Origin: Tenrec ecaudatus
Lineage: Eukaryota; Chordata; Mammalia; Afrosoricida; Tenrecidae
Length of the DNA: 64,000 nt
Assembly: GCF_050624435.1 (NCBI RefSeq)
Contig: NC_134538.1
Coordinates: 123,114,937-123,178,936, forward strand
Direction: 5' to 3'
Under the pieces are notes generated by a model that was given only the letters and a program-made list of their open reading frames with translations, was not told where the DNA came from and searched no databases. The stretch's first letter is position 1; each line of letters starts with the position of its first letter. Positions 54,911 through 64,000 of the stretch are shown here, one piece after another. A program made the position numbers and the translations under genes.

Positions 54911-57900
54911 TTAAGAAAAATTAGTGATTTAATATCAGAGGTGCCAGATACATGCTTACTGGGTGACAGCAGCATGTCCTGAAGTAGACACCTAACATTT
55001 CCTATCTGAGGTAGAAAGCTTCTTGATTTGGGATCAGTGTGATCAATGAAGCTGCCTGCAGAGCATGGTGGTGATGACCAAGGCATGGTGATGTCAGGGG
55101 AAAACCACATGTGCTATTTATTTGATCAAATAAACAAAATTACAACTGTGTGGATATTTTAGGATGCTGTCGAACACTGGAGTCACTCAACACAGCAACC
55201 CAGGATAATCTACTCTGAACTGCTGGGTTTGCATTCTATAACCCAACTGCCTCATAAATTCAGTCTGGCAAACCTCAAAAGAGTTTTCTTTCTGTTGGAT
55301 GAGGTCTAATAATAATGAAAAATGCCCCCTAAAAAAGAGCTGAGAACGGATACATTTCCTCCTCCCTAGAATATCAAGGTTTATTTCGCTGTCCCTTCTC
55401 GGTTGACATCCCCCTGGGCAAAGCAGCAGATTGTTTTCTTATGCTTTGGAAGCACATCCACTCTGTACCACTCAAGTCGATGATCATTTAATTCCCAAGT
55501 GACTTAAATAAGTTCTGGATTTAAAAACAAGTGTCAGGATTAAGAGTATGAGGTAGAAGAATGAACTCCACCGGGGGTAAGAAGTGAGGGTGTGAAGGGA
55601 AGAGCAATGGGGTAGTTCACAGTCTTCAATCGGAGGGCACGAGGGAACAGGACAAACCAAACCAAACCAAACCCAGAAAGAGCATAAGTCTAGCAGAAAT
55701 CCCTAGGAGGCATCGTAAAACCTGTACGCCCTCAGACACAGGTGCTTCTTTCACCTGCCATCCTTGGGGCAAGGCAAGAACGTCTTCTTTAGATATTGTC
55801 TACAAGAGCTGCCCTGGTTCTGGAGAATGAGAAAGAAGTGTAGAATTAGTTCAAGGGCACCACTGTTTGCTTATAGCTCTAGGCCATGTTATATAATCCC
55901 TCCCCATGACCCTGCCCTGGGTCCTGACCAATGGGCCCCTCCGAAAGAAAAAGAAACAGGGGTGTGGATGTGGTGGTGATGACGCAAAAACGTTTGGCAG
56001 CATGGTTTTGGAATAGGCAGCTTTCCTGAGATTCTCCAGTGAAGGGGGCTACCTTAGCTCGGCTGGACAACCATTAGCTGGAAGCAGGAGGCGTTTTTTG
56101 AAGATCCAGAGAAGCAGCTCGGAGTGACTATGAGACCGGTTCTCTGAGACCAACACTGAGCTGCTGAGGACTTGACTCGGCTCTCGCTCTGCTCTACTTC
56201 CAGAAGAGTTCTTCTGCCTCAGAGTTCACTGGGTGATGAGACAAAATGAGGGAGCACGTCTCCTGAAGTCAGACAATCACAGGATCGAATCCAAGAGCAA
56301 CTACTGTCTGGATGTGTGGTGCTCAGCCGCTCCACACCTGTTTCCTCGTGTGTAAACAGATCCTAGCCTAGTAGCTGCCTCGGGGCATTGTTGGAAGTCT
56401 TGCTGAGCTCAGTAACTGACACGAAAAGATTCAACAAAGGTGACCCATGATTATTAATCATGTGCTCCTTGAACAGAGTAGGTTCATCGAAACAAAACAG
56501 CAATGAACAGGCTGCCAGAGGGTCCGTTCAGACTCCAGCAACTCCCTGTACTGCAGAGAAGAACTGAGCTCCATGGGCCTTCAGTGGCTGTGATGTTAGG
56601 GAAGTGGATAGCCAGACCTTTCTTCTGGGGGTGCTACGAGAGGATTCACACCACCCTCCACTCAGTTAGTAGCTGAGCACAGACTGTTTGGGCTGTTAAT
56701 TTGGGGGAAATACCCTCCCTTAAAAAGATGCAGCAGCCCTGAGAGGCGCACCAGATGGCTTGAGAAGGTACATGGCTTCCTGAGGAGGACAGCGAGGGTA
56801 CAGTCTGCTCACAGCTACCCTGACTTGAATGGATGCTTTGTGCGAACAACAGCATAAGATTTTTGCTTTTAACTTTTAAAGCTCTAGAAGGACTGCCTTT
56901 GAGGGAGGTTTGCAAACTCTGAGCCAGCCCTTGCCTTCAGGAAGTAAGGGGGGAGTGGAGCTTTGGAATTTGGAGCTTAGTAGAACTTTAAAGGGATTGT
57001 ACATCTCTTTCCTTCCACAGCCTTTAGGCAGAGAGGACCAGCTCTCATTTAAAGTGCTTTCATTTTTCAGAGGCTCTGGGCACTTCAGATTCATTTATAT
57101 CTGAGTTTTATAGCTAAGCTCTCTTTCTTTTTGGGCAATTCATAACTGTTATTTATTTTTGCCTCCCTTTTTGTTTCTCTTTATGACTACTGAGGCTTTG
57201 ATGGGGGAGCTGGGGCGGTTTATAGTGTCTAGAACCCTAATGACATGAAGTTCCCCTGAAAGTTTTTGAAATGGATAGATCACCAAACTATTTTTAAAGT
57301 CCAATTAAACAAGGGTAGGTAAAGAAAAATGTTGCTATTAGAGTTCTAGTTCATACATACATGATGTATTCCACGTCTCTGCAATTGTAGCTGGCTGAAG
57401 ACAAGCTCTTCCAGTGGGTGGAGGAGGATGGCAGGGCCAGTGGAAACCGTGGCTTTGGAGGAGATTGGCTGGGTTCATTAAATTTCTAGGTAGAGAGGTC
57501 AATGTAGAAGGTTGTGGTGACTGTTGAGTGGGATTAAAAATTTGGGGATAAATTTTGTCAAAGGACACAAAGAAGTTTGTCAAAACCAGAAAACTCCATT
57601 GGTGAGACAAAGACCGGGGAGTTGTGTCTAGGACTGTGCCATCAGTGACAGCGCACCTTGGACATGGTATGAAAAGAAGAGTGTGCGATTGATTCTCCTG
57701 AGAAGGCTCCAGGGATGGGCACACTACTATCAGAGGTATGTCGACCTGGAGGGAAGGTAGGTCCAGAATCAGAAGGCTGTGGATGGTGATAGAAATTCAA
57801 AATGCATTTGCAGGATCTACACAGGGCATAAACCTCTGGTGCTTTCCCTCGGGTCATAATTGAGGGACAATTGAGGGATGGGACTAGCCTAGTTATCAGA

Positions 57901-57940
57901 CAGAGTCTTGTAGATATGATTATCATACATTAAAAATGAA
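54911..57940. other. Longest repeat-poor stretch of the right half
   Basis: About 3 kb in which I recognise no transposable element or gene, only an (AAACC)n tract at 55653-55673. Open frames reach 128 codons (57338-57724 minus) without domains. Old, unrecognisable repeats are possible. Confidence 0.45.
55653..55673 (+). repeat. (AAACC)n short tandem repeat
   Basis: Four AAACC units. Confidence 0.85.
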
Positions 57941-57944
57941 AGAT

Positions 57945-58885
57945 CTGAGGGGGGAATAGATCTATGTACATATATTTATAGGTTTAGTATTAAGGAAACA
58001 GATGGACAGTGGGCCCCTGCTCAAGTACTTCCTCAACACAAGAATACTTTGTTCTAACAATTCGGCAGTCTGAGATGCTCACCTGCCTGGCACGATGACA
58101 ATGAGTACACAGGCAAATGTGGTGAAGAAAGCTGATGGTGCCCCGCTACCAAAAGATATAGCACCTGAAGTCACTGAAGATAATGGGTGCACGGGCAAAT
58201 GTGGTGAAGAGAGCTGATGATGCCCAGTTACCAAACGATATAGCACCTGAAGTCTTAAAGACCTGAAGATAAACAAGCTGAGAGACCACAAAACCCACAT
58301 GGAAGAAGCACACTGGCCTGTCCCGACTAGGTCGCTGAGGACAAAGTAGGTGTATAAGAAAAGGTTGCGAACAAAGCTGATGGTGCCTGGCTATCAAATG
58401 ATATAGCATCAGGGGTCTTAAAGGCTTGAAGACAATCGACGGCCATCTAGCTAAGAAACAACGAAGCCCACAGGGAAGAAGCACACCAGCCTACCCCAAT
58501 GTGAATGCTGAAGACAAAGCGGGTGCATGGGCAAGTGCAGTGAAGAAAGCTGATGGTGCCCAGTTGTCAAAATATATAGAATCTGGGTTCCCATAGGCTG
58601 GAAGATAAACAAGGGGTCATCTAGCTGAAAAAACAACAAAATCTACATGGAAAATGCACACCAGCCTCTGAGATGACAAGGGATCAGGTATCAGGGTTCA
58701 AGGGAGGGAGAGCAGGGAGAGGGGGTAAATGAGGAGCTGATACCAAGAGCTCAAGTAGAAAGCAGGTGTTTTGAGAATGATGATGGCAACATATGTACGA
58801 ATGTGCTGGACACAAATGATGTATGTACGGATTGTAAAACGAGTTGTATGAGCCCCTAATAAAATGATTAAAATTTAAAAAAAAC
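57945..58885 (+). mobile_element. L1 3' UTR copy with about four tandem units
   Basis: From ATAGATCTATGTACATATAT to CCCCTAATAAAATGATTAAA and tail. Units start near 58095 (shortened), 58180, 58345 and 58510. The central 3' UTR part between the units and the purine tract (58704-58726) is missing. Confidence 0.88.
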
Positions 58886-58889
58886 AAAA

Positions 58890-58956
58890 GATCTGACTTG
58901 AATGGTTAAAACATTATCATTTGACCTCCCTTTTGACACACTTTGAGCTTGATTGC
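58890..58956 (+). mobile_element. Older L1 3' UTR, left part
   Basis: TATCATTTGACCTCCCTTTT matches the L1 3' UTR at 53490; continues after the LTR-like insertion at 59465. Confidence 0.6.
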
Positions 58957-59464
58957 TGTGTAAGACTGGGTTGACTAGAGAACCAAATCCAGAGATTTGT
59001 GTAAGAAAAAGCTTTATATTATAGAACAATTTTATATTGAGAAAATATCCCAGCCCAGTCTAGATCAAGTCCATTATTCCAATATTAGCCCATATGTCCA
59101 ATACTAGTCCATAAATTTCTCTTCAGACTCACAGACACTCGCAATAATGACAAATGCAGGCAGGTCACAGGCTGGTGGGTGAAAAGTCTTGAGGATCCAA
59201 TGCCAGTGGAAGCATCTTAGCACTGGCACGAGTCTCCATGTGGCTCCTCCAGCTCTCTGAGTGTCTGTCTCAACTGCACAGAAGTGAAGCAGAGAGAGAG
59301 AGAGAGAGAGAGAGTGAGGCCCCCTCCAGGGAGATGAGAGGAAGTTCTCAGAATCCTCATGAGAAGGTCATCCACAAAGAGCATCATCAGGCTGTGACCT
59401 GATTGTCAAGCTAGACTCCACCCCTATGTTTATCAAATTCGCATGAAATTATGTAATTACCACA
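58957..59464 (+). mobile_element. LTR-like element inserted in an L1 3' UTR
   Basis: TGTGTAAGACTGGGTTGACT ... GTAATTACCACA; flanks ATTGC (58952-58956) and ATTGG (59465-59469) fit a 5-bp duplication with one change. It contains a (GA)n tract at 59290-59314. Confidence 0.7.
59290..59314 (+). repeat. (GA)n microsatellite
   Basis: About 12 GA units inside the LTR-like element; shorter GA tracts occur at the like position of the 62.1-kb copy. Confidence 0.9.
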
Positions 59465-59805
59465 ATTGGGTTTTTAATAGTTTCCGTTGTTGTTTTCATA
59501 AACTGGGGTATGTCTTTGTTGTGTTTTGTTATTGTTGTAACCTTGATGCAGTAATGCATATTTCTGTTTTCAGTATATGAAACCTAGGGTGGGTGAAACT
59601 AGAGAGACAATCGCTAGGTTAAGGGTTCCCAGGGAGTACAGCAGGGGAGGTGGGGGTGGAGGTTATGGGGAGCTGATCTCAAGGAGCACAAGAAGGAAGA
59701 AAATGCTTTGAAACTGTGGTGCTGATTATACAACATTTCTTGATATGACTAACTACTGAATGTCTGGCTTACCTCCTAATAAAGTGGTTTTGGGAAAAAA
59801 GAACT
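59465..59805 (+). mobile_element. Older L1 3' UTR, right part and end
   Basis: GGAGCTGATCTCAAGGAGCA, TTGATATGACTAACTACTGAA, CCTCCTAATAAAGTGG and tail. Confidence 0.75.
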
Positions 59806-59939
59806 AATAACTTGATATTTTAATATTTTTATTTAATAAAGGTTTCTATGGCTGTATAACCATACTCTTATTTGCTCTTTGCAATGTGTACTTCAGTCAA
59901 TTATCTTACTTATAAGATTATTTTAATCCTTTTATATGA

Positions 59940-60085
59940 TGCTCGGTGAGCTCATGAGTCCAGTTTATTCTGTGGGAATGAGATTCTAAGAAATTATAAG
60001 AATTACTCAAGATCACTTAAAAAAATGTGACCAGTCCAGACATGGAGTCCGGGTCCTTTAGAAAAGCAGGGCCCTAGCAAAGTAG
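59940..60085 (+). mobile_element. MIR relic
   Basis: TACTCAAGATCACTTAAAAA ... CAGACATGGAGTCCGGGTCC; only the core and right part are visible. Confidence 0.5.
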
Positions 60086-60184
60086 CGTCCTAGCAGGATG
60101 AATCAGATCGCGGTGCCTGGAACTCCATAGACCACACTGTGAAACCACATCTTTGAATTGACTTCAGTGCGCTAAGGCAAAATT

Positions 60185-60400
60185 CTCAACCCTTTCTGGT
60201 CTCAGGATCCCTTTACACTTTTTTTAAATGTAGATAATAGAAATATTTTGTTTTGTAATAGTTTCATTGAGCTATAATTAACATATCATGTAATTCAATA
60301 GTTATATTAAGAAAGGTTGTACAATCATCATGACGATCAACTTTGGAACATTTCCTTCCCTCTTGTACCCAGTGCTGTCGTTTACTTCTAAAGCAGCCCG
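60185..60400. mobile_element. Old repeat fragments (DNA transposon and L1M-like)
   Basis: CTCAACCCTTTCTGGTCTCA (60187) resembles an ancient DNA transposon end; GTTTCATTGAGCTATAATTA ... GGTTGTACAATCATCA resembles the common TATTGAGATATAATTCACAT / GTGCAACCATCA motif of old L1. Assignments tentative. Confidence 0.4.
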
Positions 60401-60417
60401 AAGAGCTGTGCTTTTGT

Positions 60418-60788
60418 GAGTGTGGTGGTTGAGTGGTGTCTCCCCCAAAAGCTATGTTCTCATCCTTATTCCCACTGCCTTTGAAAGCGCTGTACTCGCA
60501 TAAAAGAGTCTGTACAGATGTAGCAGATTTAAGGATCTCAAAACAATATGATCCTGGATTCCTGGGCTTGCCCTCGATGCAATGATAATTGTCTTTGTAA
60601 AAGACACAGGGACTGTCAAACCATGTGAAGACCGAGGACATGGCTGTCACAGCCAGTGAGATTAGAGTTATCACAAGCCAGGGACAGCTTAAGAGACCAG
60701 ACACTGTAAGAGGCAAGGAGGATTGTCCCCAAGAGTCACTGGAGGAACACGACCCTGCTGACACCTTGCTTGTCAGATGTATGGCCAC
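60418..60788 (+). mobile_element. MLT1-like MaLR LTR, left part
   Basis: TGGTGTCTCCCCCAAAAGCT, later GGAACACGACCCTGCTGACA and CCTTGC: the start and GCTGACACCTTG segment of an MLT1 LTR. It continues at 61275 beyond a BovB insertion. Confidence 0.7.
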
Positions 60789-61274
60789 ATACGCCTTTAG
60801 AGTACTGAAGAACAAGGATGTCACTTGGAAGACTAAGGTGAACCTGGCCCAACCAATGGTACTTTCAAATACTTCATGTGCACGTGAAAGGTGGACCTTG
60901 AGTAAAGCAGACTGGAGAAGAATTGACGCATTTGAGTGTGGGGCTGAAAAAGAACCTTGAAGGTACCATGCACAGAAAAAAGAACAAACAAATCTATCCT
61001 GGAAAAAGCATGGTCAGAGTGCTCCTTAGAAGCAAGGATGGCAAGACTTTGTTTTACAAACCTTGGGCATGTGGTCAGGAAAGCAAGTTCTTGGAGAAGG
61101 ATATCATCCTTGGTAAGGTCGAGGGGCAGCAAGAGAGGAAGGGTTGAGAAGATGGGCTGACGCTGTGGCTACAGCAATGGGCTCAAGCATAGGAACAATT
61201 GTGACCATGGCGGGGACTGCGCAGGGTCTACTGTGCATAGTAGAGGTGCTATGGGGTGGAGTCAGCAGTTAGCC
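60789..61274 (+). mobile_element. RTE/BovB 3' end inserted in MLT1
   Basis: Encodes (with frameshifts) ERWTLSKADWRRIDAFE, matching BovB ESWTxKKAEHRRIDAFELW, then the 3' tail ATGGGCTCAAGCATAGGAAC ... GCTATGGGGTGGAGTCAGCAG. Confidence 0.82.
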
Positions 61275-61375
61275 TTCAGAAGTGTGTGAGGAAGACACCA
61301 CTGTTGTAAGCCAGTAAGTTTGTAGTAATTTGTCAGCGCCCGCCTGGGAAATGGATACAAGCTAATGTCTACCAA
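61275..61375 (+). mobile_element. MLT1-like MaLR LTR, right part
   Basis: GCCTTCAGAAGTGTGTGAGG ... GTAAGCCAGTAAGTTTGTAG ... AATTTGTCAGCG is the MLT1 3' end (CCTCCAGAACTGTGAG ... AAGCCACCAAGTTTGTGG). Confidence 0.75.
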
Positions 61376-62082
61376 TATCAATTATATTAGTGAGAAAATG
61401 GCCCAGAGGGTCATATTTGATCTCCTCTGTCTTCCCTGTTGTTATAAGGCAGAGGTCAGACATGTCTCCACCCTCAATCCTCCTTCACTTATTCTGACAT
61501 CAACCTTTCTTCCCACGATACTCTATATCTATGCTGGTTCTGTAATTCAGACCTTAAAGAAATTTGCGAAAAATGTAAAACTATGCATCTCTTCTCGCTT
61601 AATATTTTTGTTTTTTGAGAGTGTAATTATTTTTATTTAAAATGCGTTAGGTATATTAACATTTAATAAATTTATTATTTTTGAAAAACATATTTATAAG
61701 TAAATTGTTTTAGATGCTTTAGTTTCAATATCTAATTGTAGTTGAGTGAACTTTCTTAATCTGCCTCTTTGTCTCTGTAACTCCCACCAAACTGTTGAGA
61801 GGGACTGTTGAAATCAGGTGTGTATAACATTAATAGAGGGCATTGGTCATTTAGTTGCTCCTCCCCTGGCTATAAGGATAAGTTGTCTCACCAGGAAGAG
61901 CGAAATCCCAGGACAATTGGAAGAAGGGCCCTCAGTGCAGCAGATTTGAGATCTCTGTCTGGATTGGAGGAGACTGAGACCTGAGACATCAGAGGTCAAG
62001 GCAAGGAGACCATGAGCCAGAACAGAAGAGCAGAAAGATGGCTTTCTGACCCACAGAAGCACAGGCCAACGGGATGATGAGA
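61376..62082. other. Unassigned AT-rich then GC-richer sequence
   Basis: 61380-61740 is AT-rich and unassigned. 61850-62080 (GGCAAGGAGACCATGAGCCA region) may belong to the same unclassified repeat that resumes after the LTR-like insertion at 62618. Confidence 0.4.
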
Positions 62083-62617
62083 TGTGTTAGTTAGTCCGGG
62101 TTGACTACAGAAACAAATTCATTGACACTCATATATGGGTACGAGAGAGTTTTATATTGAGCAATAGTTATACATCAGGTAAACACCCAGTGTAGTCCAG
62201 ATCAAGACAATAAGTCTCCTATTGGACCTTAAGTTCAATACTAGTCCACAAATTCTTCTTTATACTCATGTAGTCACATACAATGATGCAAAATGCAAGA
62301 AGACCATAAGCCAATGGGTGTAACGTCTTGTGGATCCAAGCACTGATGGAAGCATCTCAGTGTTGGCACAGGTCTCCACTGAGGTCCTTTAGCTCTCCAA
62401 GTTTGGTTCTTCAACAGGAAGGTGAAGCAGAGAGAGAGAGGGGCTTATGCATGGCTTGTCAACAGGAAGATGAAGGAAGAGAGAGAGAAGAAGTTCCTAG
62501 AATCCTCGTGAGAAAGCCATACCCACAAGGAGGCATCATCAGGCCTGATTGACAAGCCAGACTCCACTCCTTCACTCTTAATACCCTCAAGTTGACACAA
62601 AATGTATAACTACCACA
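62083..62617 (+). mobile_element. LTR-like element
   Basis: TGTGTTAGTTAGTCCGGGTTG ... TTTATATTGAGCAATAGTTA ... ACAAAATGTATAACTACCACA; same family as 45970 and 58957. Flanking duplication not clear. Confidence 0.68.
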
Positions 62618-63095
62618 AAAGAAGTATTGCTGTGGACCAATGACTGAATCCTTAATGCTTTCTGATCTTGGCTTGTGATGCCCTATTAGATTCCCTAATA
62701 AGACACCCCCTCCCAATCCATAATCGTGAGTATCGTCTGTGTAAGTCCTGATCCTGACTTATGGTAGGTAATCTGTTAACTTCCCCAATAGACCCTCATG
62801 ATAGTGAGTATTATCTGGGAGAACTGTGTGGTGATTGCAATGGATTATAGAATCCTGCAGAAAGGTAGCATGACTTTGAGGGACAGAGGGTGTCAGAGCA
62901 GGGTAAAGAAGGATGGAGGGTGGAGGCATGTCTGCCTCTGCCTCCTGGGAATCATCTTTGGGCAGATGTGGAGTTGGAGTCTCCTCCTCCTTAGTATACC
63001 AGAGGAGGTCGGGCACAGATTCAGGACACTTCCTGAGTTGCCATCTATGAAAAAGTTCAGGTCTCATACAGAGATGTAGTTGGAACGGGGGGATC
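62618..63095 (+). mobile_element. Unclassified dispersed repeat, second copy
   Basis: 62770-62870 is related to 46970-47070 (shared GTTAACTTCC, then AATA and later ATTGCAATGGA). Probably one element with 61850-62080, split by the LTR-like copy. Confidence 0.45.
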
Positions 63096-63569
63096 ATCTT
63101 AATAACTTTTTTCAATTATTGATAGCCTTCTTAGATATGACAGCGAAATATAACAACTTTTAAGAAGTTTCTTAAAAGTTGGTTGCAATATGGAATGTGA
63201 TGCCATTTCAGTAAATTTTTTCACCCTTCCCCATTAAAATTCATCAGTCTCTCTTATATTTCAAATAATTTTTATTCATTCATAAGTTTGAATGTCATAC
63301 ATTAGTGATTTGGAAAATAATTTTTCACAGAATTATGCATATCTTCCAAGTGTTCATATTTTACAATACAATATCCAAAAATGTGCTTATTAATATCACC
63401 ACTTATCCTATTAGGAAAATATTTAAATATTGAGAAGCTTTGAAGCTCACAGTAGAAAATTACAATTTTCACTTGAAAACTCAATTCTTAACACCGGCAA
63501 CAAATATCTACAGGTTATTTGTCTTTTGTTTTTAAGTGACAAACTTTCTTGGTTTATTTTTAAGAAGTT
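63096..63569. other. AT-rich unassigned sequence
   Basis: No repeat or gene recognised; contains short inverted-repeat-like TAACTTTT/AAAAGTTA pieces near 63099-63180. Confidence 0.4.
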
Positions 63570-64000
63570 AAAAAAAATACTTTGTTCTATTAAACTGGCA
63601 TTCCATGATGTTCACCTTCCTGACAATCACTGAAGACAGAGGGGGTGCATAAGCAAATGCTGTGAAGAAAGCTGATGGAGCCCAGCTATCAAAAGATATA
63701 GCATCTGGGGTCTTAAAGGCTTGAAGGTAAACAAACGGCCATCTAGCTCAGAAGCAATAAAACCCACATGGAAAAAGCACACCAGCCTGTGTGATCATGA
63801 GGTGTCAAAGGGATGAGGTATCAGGCACCAAAGAACAAAAAATCATATCATCGTGAATGAGGGGGAGTGCGGAGTGGGGACCCAAAGCCCATCTGTAGGT
63901 AACTAGACATCTCCTTACAGAAGGGTCACAGTGAGGAGATGAGCCAGTCAGGGTGCAGGGTAGCAATGATGAAACACACAACTTTCCTCTAGTTCCTAAA
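63570..64000 (+). mobile_element. L1 3' UTR copy running off the window
   Basis: TTCTATTAAACTGGCATTCC, one about 180-bp unit (63640-63810), then GAGGGGGAGTGCGGAGTGGG and CCAGTCAGGGTGCAGGGTAG, cut at the window end. Confidence 0.88.

Noticed and set aside
60264-60824. 186-codon minus-strand open frame
   Set aside because: It lies antisense across an MLT1 LTR and old repeats, without a recognisable domain.

Overview
This is mammalian nuclear DNA, almost certainly from an afrotherian (elephant, hyrax, tenrec, golden mole, aardvark or elephant-shrew relative). The grounds are about twenty tRNA-derived SINEs of the AfroSINE type, several RTE/BovB LINE fragments, one dominant family of L1 3' ends, and background relics shared by placental mammals (MIR, L2, MLT1, Tigger). 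The species cannot be fixed from the sequence alone.

Two gene-derived loci are recognisable. At 4018-4243 (minus strand) lies the coding part of exon 1 of RELN (reelin), inside a CpG island at about 3.4-5.4 kb. The exon ends in a clean splice donor, so 1-4017 is the start of RELN intron 1. Everything to the right of about 5.2 kb lies upstream of the gene, and no other host gene was found there. At 27011-28293 (minus strand) is a near full-length processed copy of HPRT1. It has a 15-bp target-site duplication on both sides, an open frame from the native ATG to the native stop, and an in-frame loss of 34 codons that removes a catalytic loop.

The rest is intron 1 and upstream intergenic DNA filled with transposable elements. 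Main blocks: an internally deleted mariner at 8.9-9.9 kb; an L1 3' end inside an ancient DNA-transposon relic at 10.6-11.4 kb; a BovB split by an L1 at 16.9-20.3 kb; a repeat-poor AT-rich block at 25.6-27.0 kb; a long BovB at 31.8-34.0 kb; a 3.8-kb L1 insertion with the ORF2 C-terminus, an unexplained 5' segment and a duplicated 3' end at 34.9-38.7 kb; nested LTR-like elements at 44.9-46.5 kb; two minus-strand L1 3' ends at 48.8-51.3 kb, one of which seems to carry a 3' transduction; and an MLT1 LTR split by BovB at 60.4-61.4 kb.

The nested insertions give relative ages: MLT1, MIR and L2 are oldest; BovB and the older L1s come next; AfroSINEs and LTR-like elements are intermediate; the L1 copies with perfect target-site duplications and the HPRT1 copy are youngest. 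No tRNA or rRNA gene, CRISPR array or operon-like gene cluster was seen. No wholly new multi-gene system is evident. The most novel material is in the structure of the L1 3' UTRs, the chimeric or transducing L1 insertions, and the HPRT1 retrocopy.
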